Assembly (NCBI GenBank): GCA_003427395.1
Contig: BFEA01000358.1
Span: forward strand, 916,073-955,321
Length of the DNA stretch: 39,249 nucleotides
Source: Chara braunii
Taxonomy: Eukaryota > Streptophyta > Charophyceae > Charales > Characeae
Direction: 5' to 3'
The position numbers and the translations under genes are program-made. Within the stretch, counting starts at the first letter, position 1. Each line of letters begins with the position of its first letter. The notes below the pieces were generated by a model, which worked only from the letters and a program-made list of their open reading frames with translations, was not told the origin of the DNA and made no database searches. Positions 21,809 through 32,202 of the stretch are shown here, piece by piece.

Positions 21809-22199
21809 TGTCGTGCAGTAGGGGGTAGTCGTTTTCTCATACTTTCAAGTGGGGAACGACTGAATTCAACATATTTATTTTTGTCATCTAAGCGTCACCA
21901 ATGTATGGGGAACTGATGCCAAAAGAAGCCCAGTTCATGTTTCAAATAGTGTCAAAGGAGTGCAAGTAGGCACCATCTTCGCGCCAGGACCGTAACACAA
22001 GAATCACGACCCAAGAGAAAAGGGGGTTGAGTACAGAAATTAGTATATATATATAGGTTTATTCTGACAAAGTTATTACTTTGTCGTCTAGATGTCTACA
22101 GGGGTGGTGATTATTCAATTGTTCAGTACGTGAGAAACGACAATAGATTGGATAGCAGTGTCGACACGATCACGTGCCGGTATGATACGAAAATGACGT

Positions 22200-23170
22200 T
22201 TGGTTTATAATCCACATGAAGTTTTTTCGGAGCGAGATGAACTGATATTTTGGGATGGGAGCGTGAGTAATCCACCGCGAAGTTATATTTTCTTGATAGA
22301 GCATAAACAACATATTGTGCGGTATGATTTTGCGTTTCCTAATCCATCACGAGATCACGGAGACATGAATCTCGTCGTAGTTCATGAAGCAAATATAGTT
22401 AGAGAAAACATTATTGATATTAGAGGAATGTTTCTCTATATTGTTCTATGATTAAATGATTAGCAAGGTTCATTCAGTCTCCTTCATCATGTGAGACGGG
22501 TACGAGCGAATAGACTTAGCATCTTTCGCTCTAAATGTTTTCATGTCATCACATTTAATGATGAGGTTTGTGAGATCTGGGAACGTCTCATTAACTGACG
22601 AGTCCTTCGGGTGTGTAGATAATTAGCAGACGACGGCATCTCACTCAAGCAAGATATCTGCTGGTACACGACAATATGGATGAGGAGTTGATTTGGCGTG
22701 CGGAACGACTTTTATTTGTGCATGATGATATGTTCATTCATTGGGTTGGTTTCGTTGGACTACTAAAAGATAGACAAGGGTTTTTTCCTGACTCGTGCGC
22801 AGATGTTCGTGTCAATGTGGCCCGACTTCCGGAAGAGTTTCATGGATATACTTTGTATTTATATCGTGTGAGTAACCTCCAATGTATTTCTCGGATCATT
22901 GTGAGTGTTACAATTACCCTATTCGGAGAACGCTACAACATCATTCGGATTAGGGACACTACGACAGGGCACCTTTTTCGAATGCGGTAGCCGTTTTGCG
23001 CCATAGTTTGGAGGTTAGTCTCACAGATGACTTCCTTTTATGATACGTTTGTGATTCGGGTCATGCGGGTTAGACGCCTTACCACCTTGACTTTTGACCA
23101 CGAAGAGTTTGCACGACTCGACCAGATTGAAGCAGAGGTCCGTGAGGGCCGACAACTCTATATCAGCTAG
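22200..23170 (+). pseudogene. Unrecognised coding-like fragments
   Basis: Three open stretches on one strand have amino-acid make-up typical of real proteins. 22200-22451 (frame 0, opening at TTG) gives 83 residues. 22676-22990 (frame 2) gives 104 residues, with segments WRAERLLFVHDDMF and VARLPEEFHGYTLYLYR. After a single TAG at 22988-22990 the same frame stays open to 23170 (47 residues from the ATG at 23027, ending EVREGRQLYIS). I do not recognise the family. They lie in DNA that separates blocks Y and X and may be an insertion. The stop and the frame change suggest a pseudogene. Confidence 0.4.
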
Positions 23171-23651
23171 ACGTGCCTTTAATAATATTTAGGTGTCACG
23201 TTGGGTTGTTCCTTTGATAGAGTCATATAGTTTGTATGACTTTTCAAAGGTAAAAAAAAATAAAAAAAATCTTTCGTAGATAGGACCAACTATGTGGATA
23301 ATATCTGGATTGCCCCGATGATTGAATTATCATACTTTTGCATTGAGGGGTAATCAAACGCATGACAATGTATGCTAAAGGTAAGTTTATTGAGATGAGG
23401 AAGGTAATTTCCTTAGGTTGAACAGTAAGTCAGAATCATGAAAAATGTTGAGCCTCTGAGAAAGTCATTGATCGTTATGTGGTGAAAGAAATGAGAGATT
23501 AAATATATTTTTTTGAAGTATAGCGATTGCAATTTTGTGTTAAGCAACCTGATGTTCAATATAGATACTTCATCATTTGGGGAACGAAAAAAATAATTAT
23601 TGCTGAGGAGGACAAAACGACCAATAAAATTTATTCGCACCTCCAAGTAAG

Positions 23652-23855
23652 TTGTATATAATTGCGGAGATGTGGTCAAACCGAGAGTTTAAACTTCGTC
23701 CAGAAACCAGATCACTTGTTGATCTGCATGGTAGTAGTGAAATTTATTTGCATAAGTTATTTATGGCAAGGTTTGGTAGGTGTGATGCTAGGATGACCTT
23801 GCCTGATTTTTTTTCTTTGATAGTAGTTTTCCGCCTTGGAAAAAACTATGTATAA
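23652..23855 (+). CDS. Unrecognised short ORF
   Basis: A 67-residue frame (WSNREFKLRPETRSLVDL, then KLFMARFGRCDARM) follows the coding-like fragments at 22200-23170 on the same strand and may be another piece of the same decayed gene. There is no recognisable domain. Weak evidence: length alone is within chance. The stretch 23171-23651 shows nothing I can name. Confidence 0.2.
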   Translation: MYIIAEMWSNREFKLRPETRSLVDLHGSSEIYLHKLFMARFGRCDARMTLPDFFSLIVVFRLGKNYV

Positions 23856-23939
23856 AGCTTTTTCAGTCATATAGATTGAAAATAATAACTTTGACAAACC
23901 AGGTCATCAAGTCAAAAATTTAATCTTTGGTATTTTTTT

Positions 23940-24450
23940 ATGTAAGGCATATTGAGTTTATTGTTTTTGTTTTCAAAGAGTTGTCAAGGGACCAGGATCA
24001 CCTTGTGGTTTCACGCTTGGTTGAGATCGTCCTAATCGACCAGCGTTCACTCCGTGCATAGGAGATCAACGCCCTAGGAACGGACGACGTTTGGGTTCGC
24101 TTGGCGTTAACTAAGCGTATCTATACTACTGCGATTGAATTTAAAAACTTTCGCATGTAGGTCAGTAGCTCGATAGGGATATGCCCCTAAGGGTGGTGAC
24201 AGCCCCTTAGGGAAGGAAAACTTATGCCCCGCGGGAACTTATTCTGTCGTAGGGAACCGCAGGATGTACAGTTGGCGCACCCGACTAGAGAGGCGAAGGA
24301 GCGACACAACCGCGACCGTCTCAGTGGTTCGCGAGATGATTCTGCATCGTTTTTTAGTTGTCTCCTGTTTTGGTTTTACTCCTGCGTGACATGGCCGGGA
24401 GGGCTCTCGCCTTTATGAAAAAGGCGGAAGCCGATGTACTCGACAATGTG
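23940..24450 (+). repeat. Repeat block X, copy 3
   Basis: Close to copy 1 at 10238-10800. It has GCTTGG-CGTTAA-CTAAGC (24099-24116; one G-T), the 9-bp perfect stem CCCTAAGGG/CCCTTAGGG (24185-24193, 24204-24212) with loop TGGTGACAGC, GTCGTAGGGAACCGCAGGATGTACA, and TTGGCGCACCCGACTAGAG (about 24273). It ends near GCCGATGTACTCGACA. Matching upstream words (TTTGACAAACC, ATGTAAG) show the copy extends left of 23900. Confidence 0.65.
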
Positions 24451-25003
24451 TTTTTCAACTAAATCGGAAATGGGGTTTAATGTACTGAACCGTCTTTAAA
24501 CCACTAGTACTTGGCCCATACATTGACGGGGTCCTCACGCGCCACGACTTTCGGGGCCGTGTCAACGTTGAAACATCTCATCAATGACCTTCGTCGCATT
24601 CATGACATCCGAAAGTTGTGGTGAGCAGCTGTGACTGATACATGAGCGAAGTACTCCGAAGAAGGGGGGCCTTTGCCTTGATCCACCCTAGAGCATGCTT
24701 AGCCTTGAATCTGTCTCTGTCTCAAAAATAATGGTTTGTGCACTATTCCACCGAAAGGGGAAGTTTATGTTGTGGAGCCCTGTCGCATGTTAGAAAGAGG
24801 GGCCATTTGGAAGACAATGCATACATAATCCCGCGAGCTGCTTGGGCAAACGCGTTTTCTCTTTTGTTGCCTCTCCGGCCAGGTGCATGAGCCGCACCTC
24901 TTGCAGTCCCCTACAGGACAGGTTCCTGCAAGGCCCAATTTTCCTTCCTGGGGCTCAAACCACAAGTACTTGGCCCATGCATCGGCCGCGGGCCCTTGAC
25001 AAA
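24451..25003. repeat. Gene-free DNA with a diverged direct repeat
   Basis: AAACCACTAGTACTTGGCCC (about 24497) and AAACCACAAGTACTTGGCCC (about 24957) begin similar stretches that continue into CAT(A/G)CAT and, further on, GGGGCC. The copies are about 460 bp apart in the same orientation. No gene is supported. Confidence 0.5.
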
Positions 25004-25088
25004 GGTACTGGTGCTGTAACTTTTGGGGCCACGAGACCACAGGTAACTCCTGCTGAACAGATTACGAGTTCGAATCCCACCAGATACC
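25004..25088 (+). repeat. Possible tRNA-derived (SINE-like) segment
   Basis: GAGTTCGAATCCCACC (25066) is a good B box of a Pol III promoter, and the segment ends AGATACC, which can partly pair with GGTACTG at 25004. The D and T arms do not fold properly, so it is not a functional tRNA gene. Frames crossing it on the - strand contain the GGIRTR string typical of translated tRNA-like repeats. Confidence 0.35.
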
Positions 25089-26098
25089 CATTTAGAAAAA
25101 AGCAGAGAAACAGAGGGGCAGGAGAGGGGAAAGGAAAAGAAATCCACTCTATCGCCGTCGTTTATGGCGCCTTTATCCACACGGAAAACCACGTGTACCA
25201 TTTTACCCCGCAGCCCTGCCCGGCGGGCACATTGGCCCGCGGCCCAAGGTTGTGTGGAATGGAACCGATGCCGAAAGTTTTGATGAAAGCAACGTCCGGT
25301 GTGACGTCGACAACGACGAGGAGGAAGAGGAAGCGGACGACGGCAACGCCGCCACGAACCATCACTTAGACGCGCCACCTCTCCATCGCTGTAAGACACA
25401 AGTTCACACAACCCACGACGATGGCAGCTCGCGATCCTTCACTTTCCCCTTCGCTGCGGTTCGTTCCTTTCCATCCGTCCTTTTCCCAAGTCCTTCGAGG
25501 CTTCTTGGCTGCATGAATGTCTCTCCAAATCTGGTGTCAATAAATAAAATCTTTTATTGTCACCTAGAATGCGGAAATCTACACGCGCCATTTTCGTTTT
25601 GGTCCTTTTCACATTTGGCGAGTGCTGGAGCTGGTTTCCTTGTCTTCCCTTTCGCCATGTCCGGCCATTCCTTTTCCTTCTCGTTTCCCCCCTTTCTTCT
25701 TCTGTGTTCATATCGTTCCCTGCGCTTCTCCTTTCTTTCTTTCTTTCTTTTGGTCTTTACATCGTTTCTTGCGGGGACTTGGACCTTCTTTTGGATTTGC
25801 TGCTCGTCAAACGGCACATTTGGATGTACTACTTACTGCAAGCCATCATTCCCATCTCCCTCCTCCGCGTTGCTTTTTTTGTGAACGAATGCGCTCGTTC
25901 TCTCGTCCCCAAGCGTCGCCTCCGCCCCCTCTCTTCCGCGGTGTTTCCAGCGAAGAAAAGAGGGAGATGGGGAGGAGGAGGAGGTGCACTACCTTATCTC
26001 AACAGAGTCTAATAAGAATGAATGCCTCCGCCCCCTCTCCTCCTGTGTCACGAGGCATCTTCGTTCTCCTCTTCCTCCTCACACCTAAATTGAACGGG
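25089..26098. other. Pyrimidine-rich DNA without a supported gene
   Basis: Overlapping frames on both strands are open but repetitive (C/T-rich on +). The acidic stretch near 25300-25345 and the F/S/L-rich run near 25560-25880 reflect composition. An AATAAA at about 25543 is a possible polyadenylation signal only. Confidence 0.4.
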
Positions 26099-26264
26099 AG
26101 GGTGGGGGAAGATTGGGGGAGTTCGATTCGACGGCGGAGCAGGGAGGAGCGTGCTATTGATCGCGCCTGCGGCTGTCTCTTATACACATCAGGGTGGGGG
26201 AAGATTGGGGGAGTTCGATTCGACGGCGGAGCAGGGAGGAGCGTGCTATTGATCGCGCCTGCGG
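26099..26264. repeat. Identical 74-bp direct repeat around an adapter (assembly artefact)
   Basis: 26099-26172 and 26191-26264 appear identical base for base. They are separated only by the 18-bp adapter sequence at 26173-26190 and lie 12 bp from a gap. This is best read as one genomic segment joined twice, not a biological duplication. Confidence 0.85.
26173..26190. other. Residual Nextera/Tn5 mosaic-end adapter
   Basis: CTGTCTCTTATACACATC is 18 of the 19 bases of the Tn5 mosaic end used in transposase-based libraries. Its position between two identical 74-bp copies shows untrimmed library sequence in the assembly. Confidence 0.95.
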
Positions 26265-26276
26265 GGACGCTAGCGA

Positions 26277-26841
26277 NNNNNNNNNNNNNNNNNNNNNNNN
26301 NNNNNNNNNNNNNNNNNNNNNNNNNNNNNNNNNNNNNNNNNNNNNNNNNNNNNNNNNNNNNNNNNNNNNNNNNNNNNNNNNNNNNNNNNNNNNNNNNNNN
26401 NNNNNNNNNNNNNNNNNNNNNNNNNNNNNNNNNNNNNNNNNNNNNNNNNNNNNNNNNNNNNNNNNNNNNNNNNNNNNNNNNNNNNNNNNNNNNNNNNNNN
26501 NNNNNNNNNNNNNNNNNNNNNNNNNNNNNNNNNNNNNNNNNNNNNNNNNNNNNNNNNNNNNNNNNNNNNNNNNNNNNNNNNNNNNNNNNNNNNNNNNNNN
26601 NNNNNNNNNNNNNNNNNNNNNNNNNNNNNNNNNNNNNNNNNNNNNNNNNNNNNNNNNNNNNNNNNNNNNNNNNNNNNNNNNNNNNNNNNNNNNNNNNNNN
26701 NNNNNNNNNNNNNNNNNNNNNNNNNNNNNNNNNNNNNNNNNNNNNNNNNNNNNNNNNNNNNNNNNNNNNNNNNNNNNNNNNNNNNNNNNNNNNNNNNNNN
26801 NNNNNNNNNNNNNNNNNNNNNNNNNNNNNNNNNNNNNNNNN
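26277..26841. other. Assembly gap (N run)
   Basis: 565 unknown bases. Frames that appear to run through this stretch are meaningless. Confidence 1.
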
Positions 26842-26935
26842 TGCTAATGTGACGGCCCTTGAGATATCATCTCATTAAGCTGGCCGGCCCCCAGGTAATT
26901 CACAATTACAGTATATTATTCTGCTCATCTAATTT

Positions 26936-27005
26936 CTCATTGGGATTCGAACAGAGGTGCGTATTGCAACAGTTTTCATAGCTGTACACCCAAGTGAGCT
27001 GCGCC
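26936..27005 (-). repeat. Possible tRNA-derived (SINE-like) segment
   Basis: Read on the - strand, CAGCTCACTTGGG (A-box-like, 27001-26989) is followed about 50 bases on by GTTCGAATCCC (B box, 26952-26942). AGCT...AGCT can form a short D-like stem. The spacing is slightly long for a tRNA and the acceptor stem is not apparent, so it is a tRNA-like relic. Confidence 0.4.
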
Positions 27006-27376
27006 CATTGGTCCGCGGATCTCGTTTGATGCCAGCCTTTTCAATCCTGTTCTCCCCTTCGCTCTCACTTCTTCCCAGCACGTCTCTCTCTCTCTCTCTA
27101 TGTATGTCTCTATGTATGTCTCTATCTTTCGCTCTTTTTTCTCTCTCTAACGTCTTCTGTACTCATCTTCTCTTTCTTCTTGATTCACATCTTTCGTCAT
27201 GTCAGTTCTTCTCTCGCTTGGTTTTCACTTTTTCGTTCGTGGTACCGTGCAGGCCCTTGGAAATCATCTGAGTTACTACTGTAACTGTGTGCCTCCCCTT
27301 CTCTCCCCTTCTGTTGCAGCTTGGCGTCGTATTGAGTGTGCAGAAGAATAGCTCAGCCGAGGTCACGAGGTGAGCG

Positions 27377-27919
27377 ATGGAGGGTGGGGTGTTGCAGGCG
27401 GGGACGAAGCTGATCAAGATCAGTGGCGGCTGGGCGACCGCCCTGCTCTCTTCCCGCTGTCGGGACAGTAGCAAATTGAATGGAGGCAATGGATGTCGTT
27501 TTGCCGCTCCCAAGCCGCCGTCGAGAGAGGGAGTTAAGAAGAAGAAGATTGCCGTCGTGTCTTCGTCCCCAAGACGGAGAGTAAAAAGGATGGCCAGCGC
27601 AACGGATGCTATAGAATCGAGGTCGACCACGGCTATGGCGGGAGCAGCTGCTGCTGCCGTCGATTGGAGACGATCAGGCGGCGGAGATTTCTTCGCGGGA
27701 TGTAGAAGACAATGCAGGTGCCGTGACCTTTCTCGTCCACATTCGGGAGCGGCAGCGGTGGCATCGAGAAGCGAAGCGGGCTCGACCCATGGAAGAAGAG
27801 GAGGCGGCGGCGGCGGCGGAGGAGGAGGAAGTGTGGGTGGGAGAGGTAGAAGAGGAGTCGCGATGGCTATGCTGCAAGGTTTCGTCGTCATGCAGTGGAA
27901 GACAATGAAGGTCGGGTAA
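27377..27919 (+). CDS. Candidate first exon with transit-peptide-like N terminus
   Basis: An ATG at 27377 opens 180 codons. The first ~85 residues are rich in S, R, K and A and almost free of acidic residues (ALLSSRCRDSSKLNGG, VVSSSPRRRVKRM), like a plastid transit peptide. Further on the opened frame becomes G/R-rich low complexity. A second frame from about 27612 to 27908 looks more protein-like there (acidic, VTFLVHIRERQRW, then EEEE and alanine runs). A short intron or a frameshift could join them. A good acceptor (CTGTTGCAG at 27319) and a GAG|GTGAGC donor at 27370 lie just upstream. It is on the same strand as, and 5.7 kb upstream of, the pTAC10-like exons, so it may be their exon 1; this is inference. 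Confidence 0.35.
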   Translation: MEGGVLQAGTKLIKISGGWATALLSSRCRDSSKLNGGNGCRFAAPKPPSREGVKKKKIAVVSSSPRRRVKRMASATDAIESRSTTAMAGAAAAAVDWRRSGGGDFFAGCRRQCRCRDLSRPHSGAAAVASRSEAGSTHGRRGGGGGGGGGGSVGGRGRRGVAMAMLQGFVVMQWKTMKVG

Positions 27920-27956
27920 CGTGGGATGGATTGAGTGGTTGGAATTGAGTCAGTAT

Positions 27957-27986
27957 TTGACTGACTGACTGACTGATTGGTGCATG

Positions 27987-28036
<50 letters not shown>
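27957..28036. repeat. (GACT)n/(GATT)n microsatellite
   Basis: Four to five GACT units, then about twelve GATT units. Complementary (AATC)n and (AGTC)n runs follow at 29036-29131. Confidence 0.95.
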
Positions 28037-28037
<1 letters not shown>

Positions 28038-28414
28038 CGGTTTATTGTTTGGATTGGCTGATCGGGTGATTGTATTTAGTAATTGATCCATTCATTCACC
28101 GCTTTTGCTCTTTGGCATTGGTGCGATTCTTTGAATTGTTTTTTTTTTTTTTTTTTCTTTCCCTGTGGTTACCGTACTTGTGTTTGAAATGGTCCATTGG
28201 AAAGTGCCAAAAAAACAAACTGAAAATTTCAGTAATCTGGCAGTTCTCTATGACGATATGTATACGTGTATACGTATAGATATTGACTATATATACACAG
28301 AGAAATATCGACTATATGTATATAAACACATAGATATTGACTATGTATATGCATATAGATATATTGACTGAAAAGAAGAAACGAAGAGGGAACAAAAAAG
28401 GTAATATATGAACG

Positions 28415-28490
28415 ACGGGCCAAGCTCCGTTGGTTGGTATATACCCATGAACTGTTGAAATATGAATCAGACCCAAGTTCGAATCCAGGT
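28415..28490 (+). repeat. Possible tRNA-derived (SINE-like) segment
   Basis: AAGCTCCGTTGG (28422, A-box-like) and AGTTCGAATCC (28476, B box) are in tRNA order, 54 bp apart. D and acceptor stems do not form, so it is degenerate. The rest of 28037-29035 holds a T run at 28139-28156, a TATA/CATA-rich stretch at 28257-28365 and a C run with one unknown base at 28761-28779, and no supported gene. Confidence 0.4.
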
Positions 28491-29035
28491 TCAACCTGAT
28501 CACAAAAACAACAGTCGTTCTGGATTTCCTGGTGCCGGTCAATCTAATGATGATATCTCACGGCCTTCTCTCATAGAAAGGGACCCAGAAAAACAAAAAA
28601 AAAACCGGTGGCGCAGTTTTCCCGCTCTGTTTGGGGAAAAAAAAACGTTTTCCCTCTCGGAAGTATACGGAAAGAATCAGAAGTGATTCGTGATTGGATC
28701 ATCTCCAGAACAGCGCCTGCTCGCTGATCGCCCTCGTGTCTCCTTATCCAACCCGTTTCCCCCCCCCCCCCCCCCCCCNACGCTGAAAAAAAAAAAAAGC
28801 AAAGCAAAGAAACGTGAGGAAGACCAGTTCAGGAAAAGAAAAGAAGAGGAAGACACCAATCCGATTCGAGAAAGCGAATGGGAAAGAAAACCGAAAAGAA
28901 ATATACATACATTAACATGGAAAAAAAAGAGAAAACTTCCCCCCGAAAAACAGAAAAGAGGTCGCCGCTATAGTTCTTTCAGTCAGCTGCGGTAAAAGTC
29001 GGTCGCAATTAGAGATGAACTACTGGCGTCGTGTC

Positions 29036-29280
29036 ATCAATCAATCAATCAATCAATCAGTCAGTCAATCAATCAATCAGTCAATCAATCAATCAATCAA
29101 ACAGTCAGTCAGTCAGTCAGTCAGTCAATCAAAAGAAATATAACTTCCCTCCATCCTATGATCACACGCACAAAAAAAACAACAGTGAAACACATTCATT
29201 TGTTCGTTTGAAAATGGTTCTTTTTCAACAAGTGTCAGTTGTTTCCTTCTCCTCCTCCTCCTCCCCCTCCCCCTCCGCTG

Positions 29281-29316
<36 letters not shown>

Positions 29317-29530
29317 TAATCAATCAATCAATCAAAATAAATATTTCCTTCCATCCTATAATCCAAAAAAAAAAAAAGAAACGAAAAAAAACAAAAAAAA
29401 CAGTGAAAAACACATTCATTTGTTCGCTCAAAAATGGTTCTTTTTCAACAAGTGTCAGTTGTTTCCTTCCCTCCTCCTCCTCCGCTCCTCCTCCTCCTCC
29501 TCCTCCTCCTCCTCCGCCGCCGCCGCCGCC
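29036..29530 (+). repeat. Tandem duplication of ~245 bp carrying microsatellites
   Basis: Both copies have the order (AATC)n, then TTCC(C/T)TCCATCCTAT, an A-rich run, CACATTCATTTGTTCG, AATGGTTCTTTTTCAACAAG, TGTCAGTTGTTTCCTTC and (CTC)n. Copy 1 is about 29036-29283 and copy 2 about 29284-29530. Copy 2 ends in (CTC)n/(CCG)n. Frames here are homopolymer artefacts. The unique DNA from 29531 to 29940 has no supported gene. Confidence 0.8.
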
Positions 29531-29940
29531 GCCGCCGCTCCCTTCTCCCGCTGCCATCAGTCATCCCTCCACCCACCCTAAACTGTGAAGAAAAGTCTGC
29601 GAGATCAAACCATCTTTCGGCAGACATTTGATCCAATGACCTATGGACACTGACTACTATTTGATTGTGCTAAGCTCAGCAGTAAAGGAGCATAAATACC
29701 CACAGGAGGACTCCAAATGAATCTGGTCGTTATTATGTGAGTGATGCATCCAGGAAGGCTTGCGCTAGGATGAGTATACGCGACGAGTTTTCGATTTTAA
29801 TTATTTCCTTCCTTCCTCCATTTTTTTTTTGTTTTTGTTTTTTTGCCATCTCGCCCGTTGGTGGCCGTGGGTGGGGCTATTGCCCCCCCCCCCCCTCGGC
29901 GGCTTTTGGGAGGGGTCCCGAACCGATTGACTCTCCGATT

Positions 29941-30415
29941 GTTGTGGGTTTGGGGCCCACAACTGACCCTTCGATTGTTGTGGGTGTAGGGCCCACAACT
30001 GACCCTTCGATCGTTGTGGGTGTCGGGCGCACAACTGACTATTTGACTGTGGGTTTAGGGCCCACAACTGACCCTTCCATTGTTGTGGCCTTAGGGCGCA
30101 CAACGGACTATTTGACTGTGGGTTTAGGGCCCACAACTGGCCCTTCCATTGTTGTGGGTTTAGAGCACACAACTGACTATTTGACTGTGGGTTTAGGGCC
30201 CACAACTGACCCTTTGATTGTTGTGGGTTTAGGGCCCACAACTGACCCTTTGATTGCTGTGGATTCAGGGCGCACAACTGACTCTTTTACCGTGGGTTTA
30301 GGGCCCGCAATTCACTAGATGATGGTGGGTACCCACAACTGACTATGCGATTGGGAGCTTAGGGCTCACAACCGGCTATAGGAGGACCCACAATTGGCTA
30401 TTGGCTTGTGGGTTT
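29941..30415 (+). repeat. 33/36-bp hairpin repeat array, about 14 units
   Basis: The unit is (GTT)GTGGGTTTAGGGCCCACAAC followed by TGACCCTT(T/C)GATT or TGACTATTTGACT. Inside each unit GTTGTGGG and CCCACAAC are complementary, so each can form a hairpin. Unit lengths of 33 and 36 bp keep frames open: + gives a VGLGPTTDPSIV repeat (29737-30318) and - gives QQSKGQLWALNP. Later units (after 30290) are more degenerate. Confidence 0.85.
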
Positions 30416-30456
30416 TTCAAGGACAGATTCTATTCGGTCCAAGCCACATGGCTGTC

Positions 30457-30459
<3 letters not shown>

Positions 30460-30491
<32 letters not shown>

Positions 30492-30978
30492 TTTTTTTAA
30501 TTCAAACGTGGCTGGCATCTACTGTGAGTAGTAAAGCGAATCCAGCTGGCCACGATTTTTTTTTTTTTTTTTTTTTTGGTGAATCTAACACTACACGCAG
30601 TAAGGGGGACAAAGAAGCTATGTTCGCAGCGGTCCCCTTTATAAGCCTTAGGAGTAGTGGTAGGTAGGTAGTGAAGGTGAATTGAAAGAATTTGAAAGAT
30701 GATGAAACATTTGAGAGAAGAATATAGTATGGTTAAAAAAAACAAAAACAAAAAACGCAAACAAACAAACGACGAATGCAGAAATTGACAAAAGACAGAT
30801 ACAAGCGCATTGTTTTTTTGCCAACCTTTTTTTCTGCTACTCGTCTTGTTACCCACTACTTGATCATTTTATTCTTATGTATTTTTCATCCTGTATAGAA
30901 TAATCCCTCACATAGAGCGACGGATTCTCAGATCGGAAAAGACAGGCACACATGGATTGTGTGTGTGTGTGTATGTGT

Positions 30979-31009
<31 letters not shown>

Positions 31010-31812
31010 ATTGATCATGTCTTCTCACAGGTTGGCAGAGTGGCCGGGCTGGGTACGAGTGTGAGCCCGAGGCTGAGGGAAGTGGAAAGGGTCGGAGCAG
31101 GTTCGGGACTGCTTTTGCAGGCAGGCTTTTTTAATGCTTCTGCTTGGCAGTCGAGAGGCAGGTGAGCCGACGCTGCCATCTTTGGTTTCCCGATTTCATG
31201 CTTTCTTTGCAAGCTACCAGATGGTACGGTCCTGTCAAGACCCCGTCTACCTTAGAGTAAAAAAAAAAGCGATGCATCAATCAGTCAGATATGCTGTATG
31301 CAGGCAAAGACGGATCATCAGGTTACGGTTAGTGGGGAGGGGGTGGGGGGGGGATCCGTCCACTGGTCCTCGCCTGTCAATCTTTCCGTTCTTTCTTTCT
31401 TCCTTTTTTTGGTGAATTTTGCGACCCTTCCCCTCCCCCCACCCTCGCCTCGTCGCCCTTCTCCCCAGCACTTATGTCGATTAAACCTTGGATGATGTGG
31501 ATTTGACAGGTCTGGTTTCAAATGTCAAGTGGCTGCTGAGAACCGGGATGCAGCGGTGAGTGATTCATGGACATCCTCCAAACCATCCTCTTATAGCTGG
31601 ACATTTCCTGCAAACCATCTTGTTAGTCCTTTGGGACATCCGTAAGAATTGGAACGAAAGATACAGAGAAAGGAGATTAGCATAAGCCCCTGCACAAGGA
31701 TGACACTCACAAATCGAGAAATGGTCCAAAATTTCTCAGAAAAAAAAGAAAAGCCACAAACAATGAGCCAGACCATAGATGCAGAAGACAGACAATCAAA
31801 GTAGTGAACACT

Positions 31813-31903
<91 letters not shown>

Positions 31904-32048
31904 CATGGGTGGTAAACCATTTGCAATGGTCATACGAAAGCGCACACACACACACACACACACATGCACACGCACACGCAAACGCACACACACACGACGA
32001 AACAGTCTGGTACAGTCATGCTTTCTTGAGTGTATAGCGAATATGACA

Positions 32049-32121
<73 letters not shown>

Positions 32122-32122
32122 N

Positions 32123-32202
<80 letters not shown>

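Noticed and set aside
22595-22620. Hammerhead-ribozyme-like string CTGACGAGTCC with a TTCG turn
   Set aside because: The required CGAAAC after stem II is absent and stems I and III cannot be drawn.
24911-25411. A 166-codon - strand frame containing GGIRTR
   Set aside because: This string is typical of translated tRNA-like repeats and the frame crosses the SINE-like segment at 25004-25088.
25622-26878. A 418-codon open frame on +
   Set aside because: About half of it is the N run, and the frame also crosses adapter sequence and a duplicated artefact.
27202-27891. A 229-codon - strand frame with polyproline
   Set aside because: It is the shadow of the GC-rich candidate exon on + and consists largely of low-complexity P/A runs.
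31033-31110. tRNA-like A box TGGCAGAGTGG with GGTTCGGGACT downstream
   Set aside because: The boxes are 66 bp apart, the B box lacks the invariant CC end, and no cloverleaf can be drawn.
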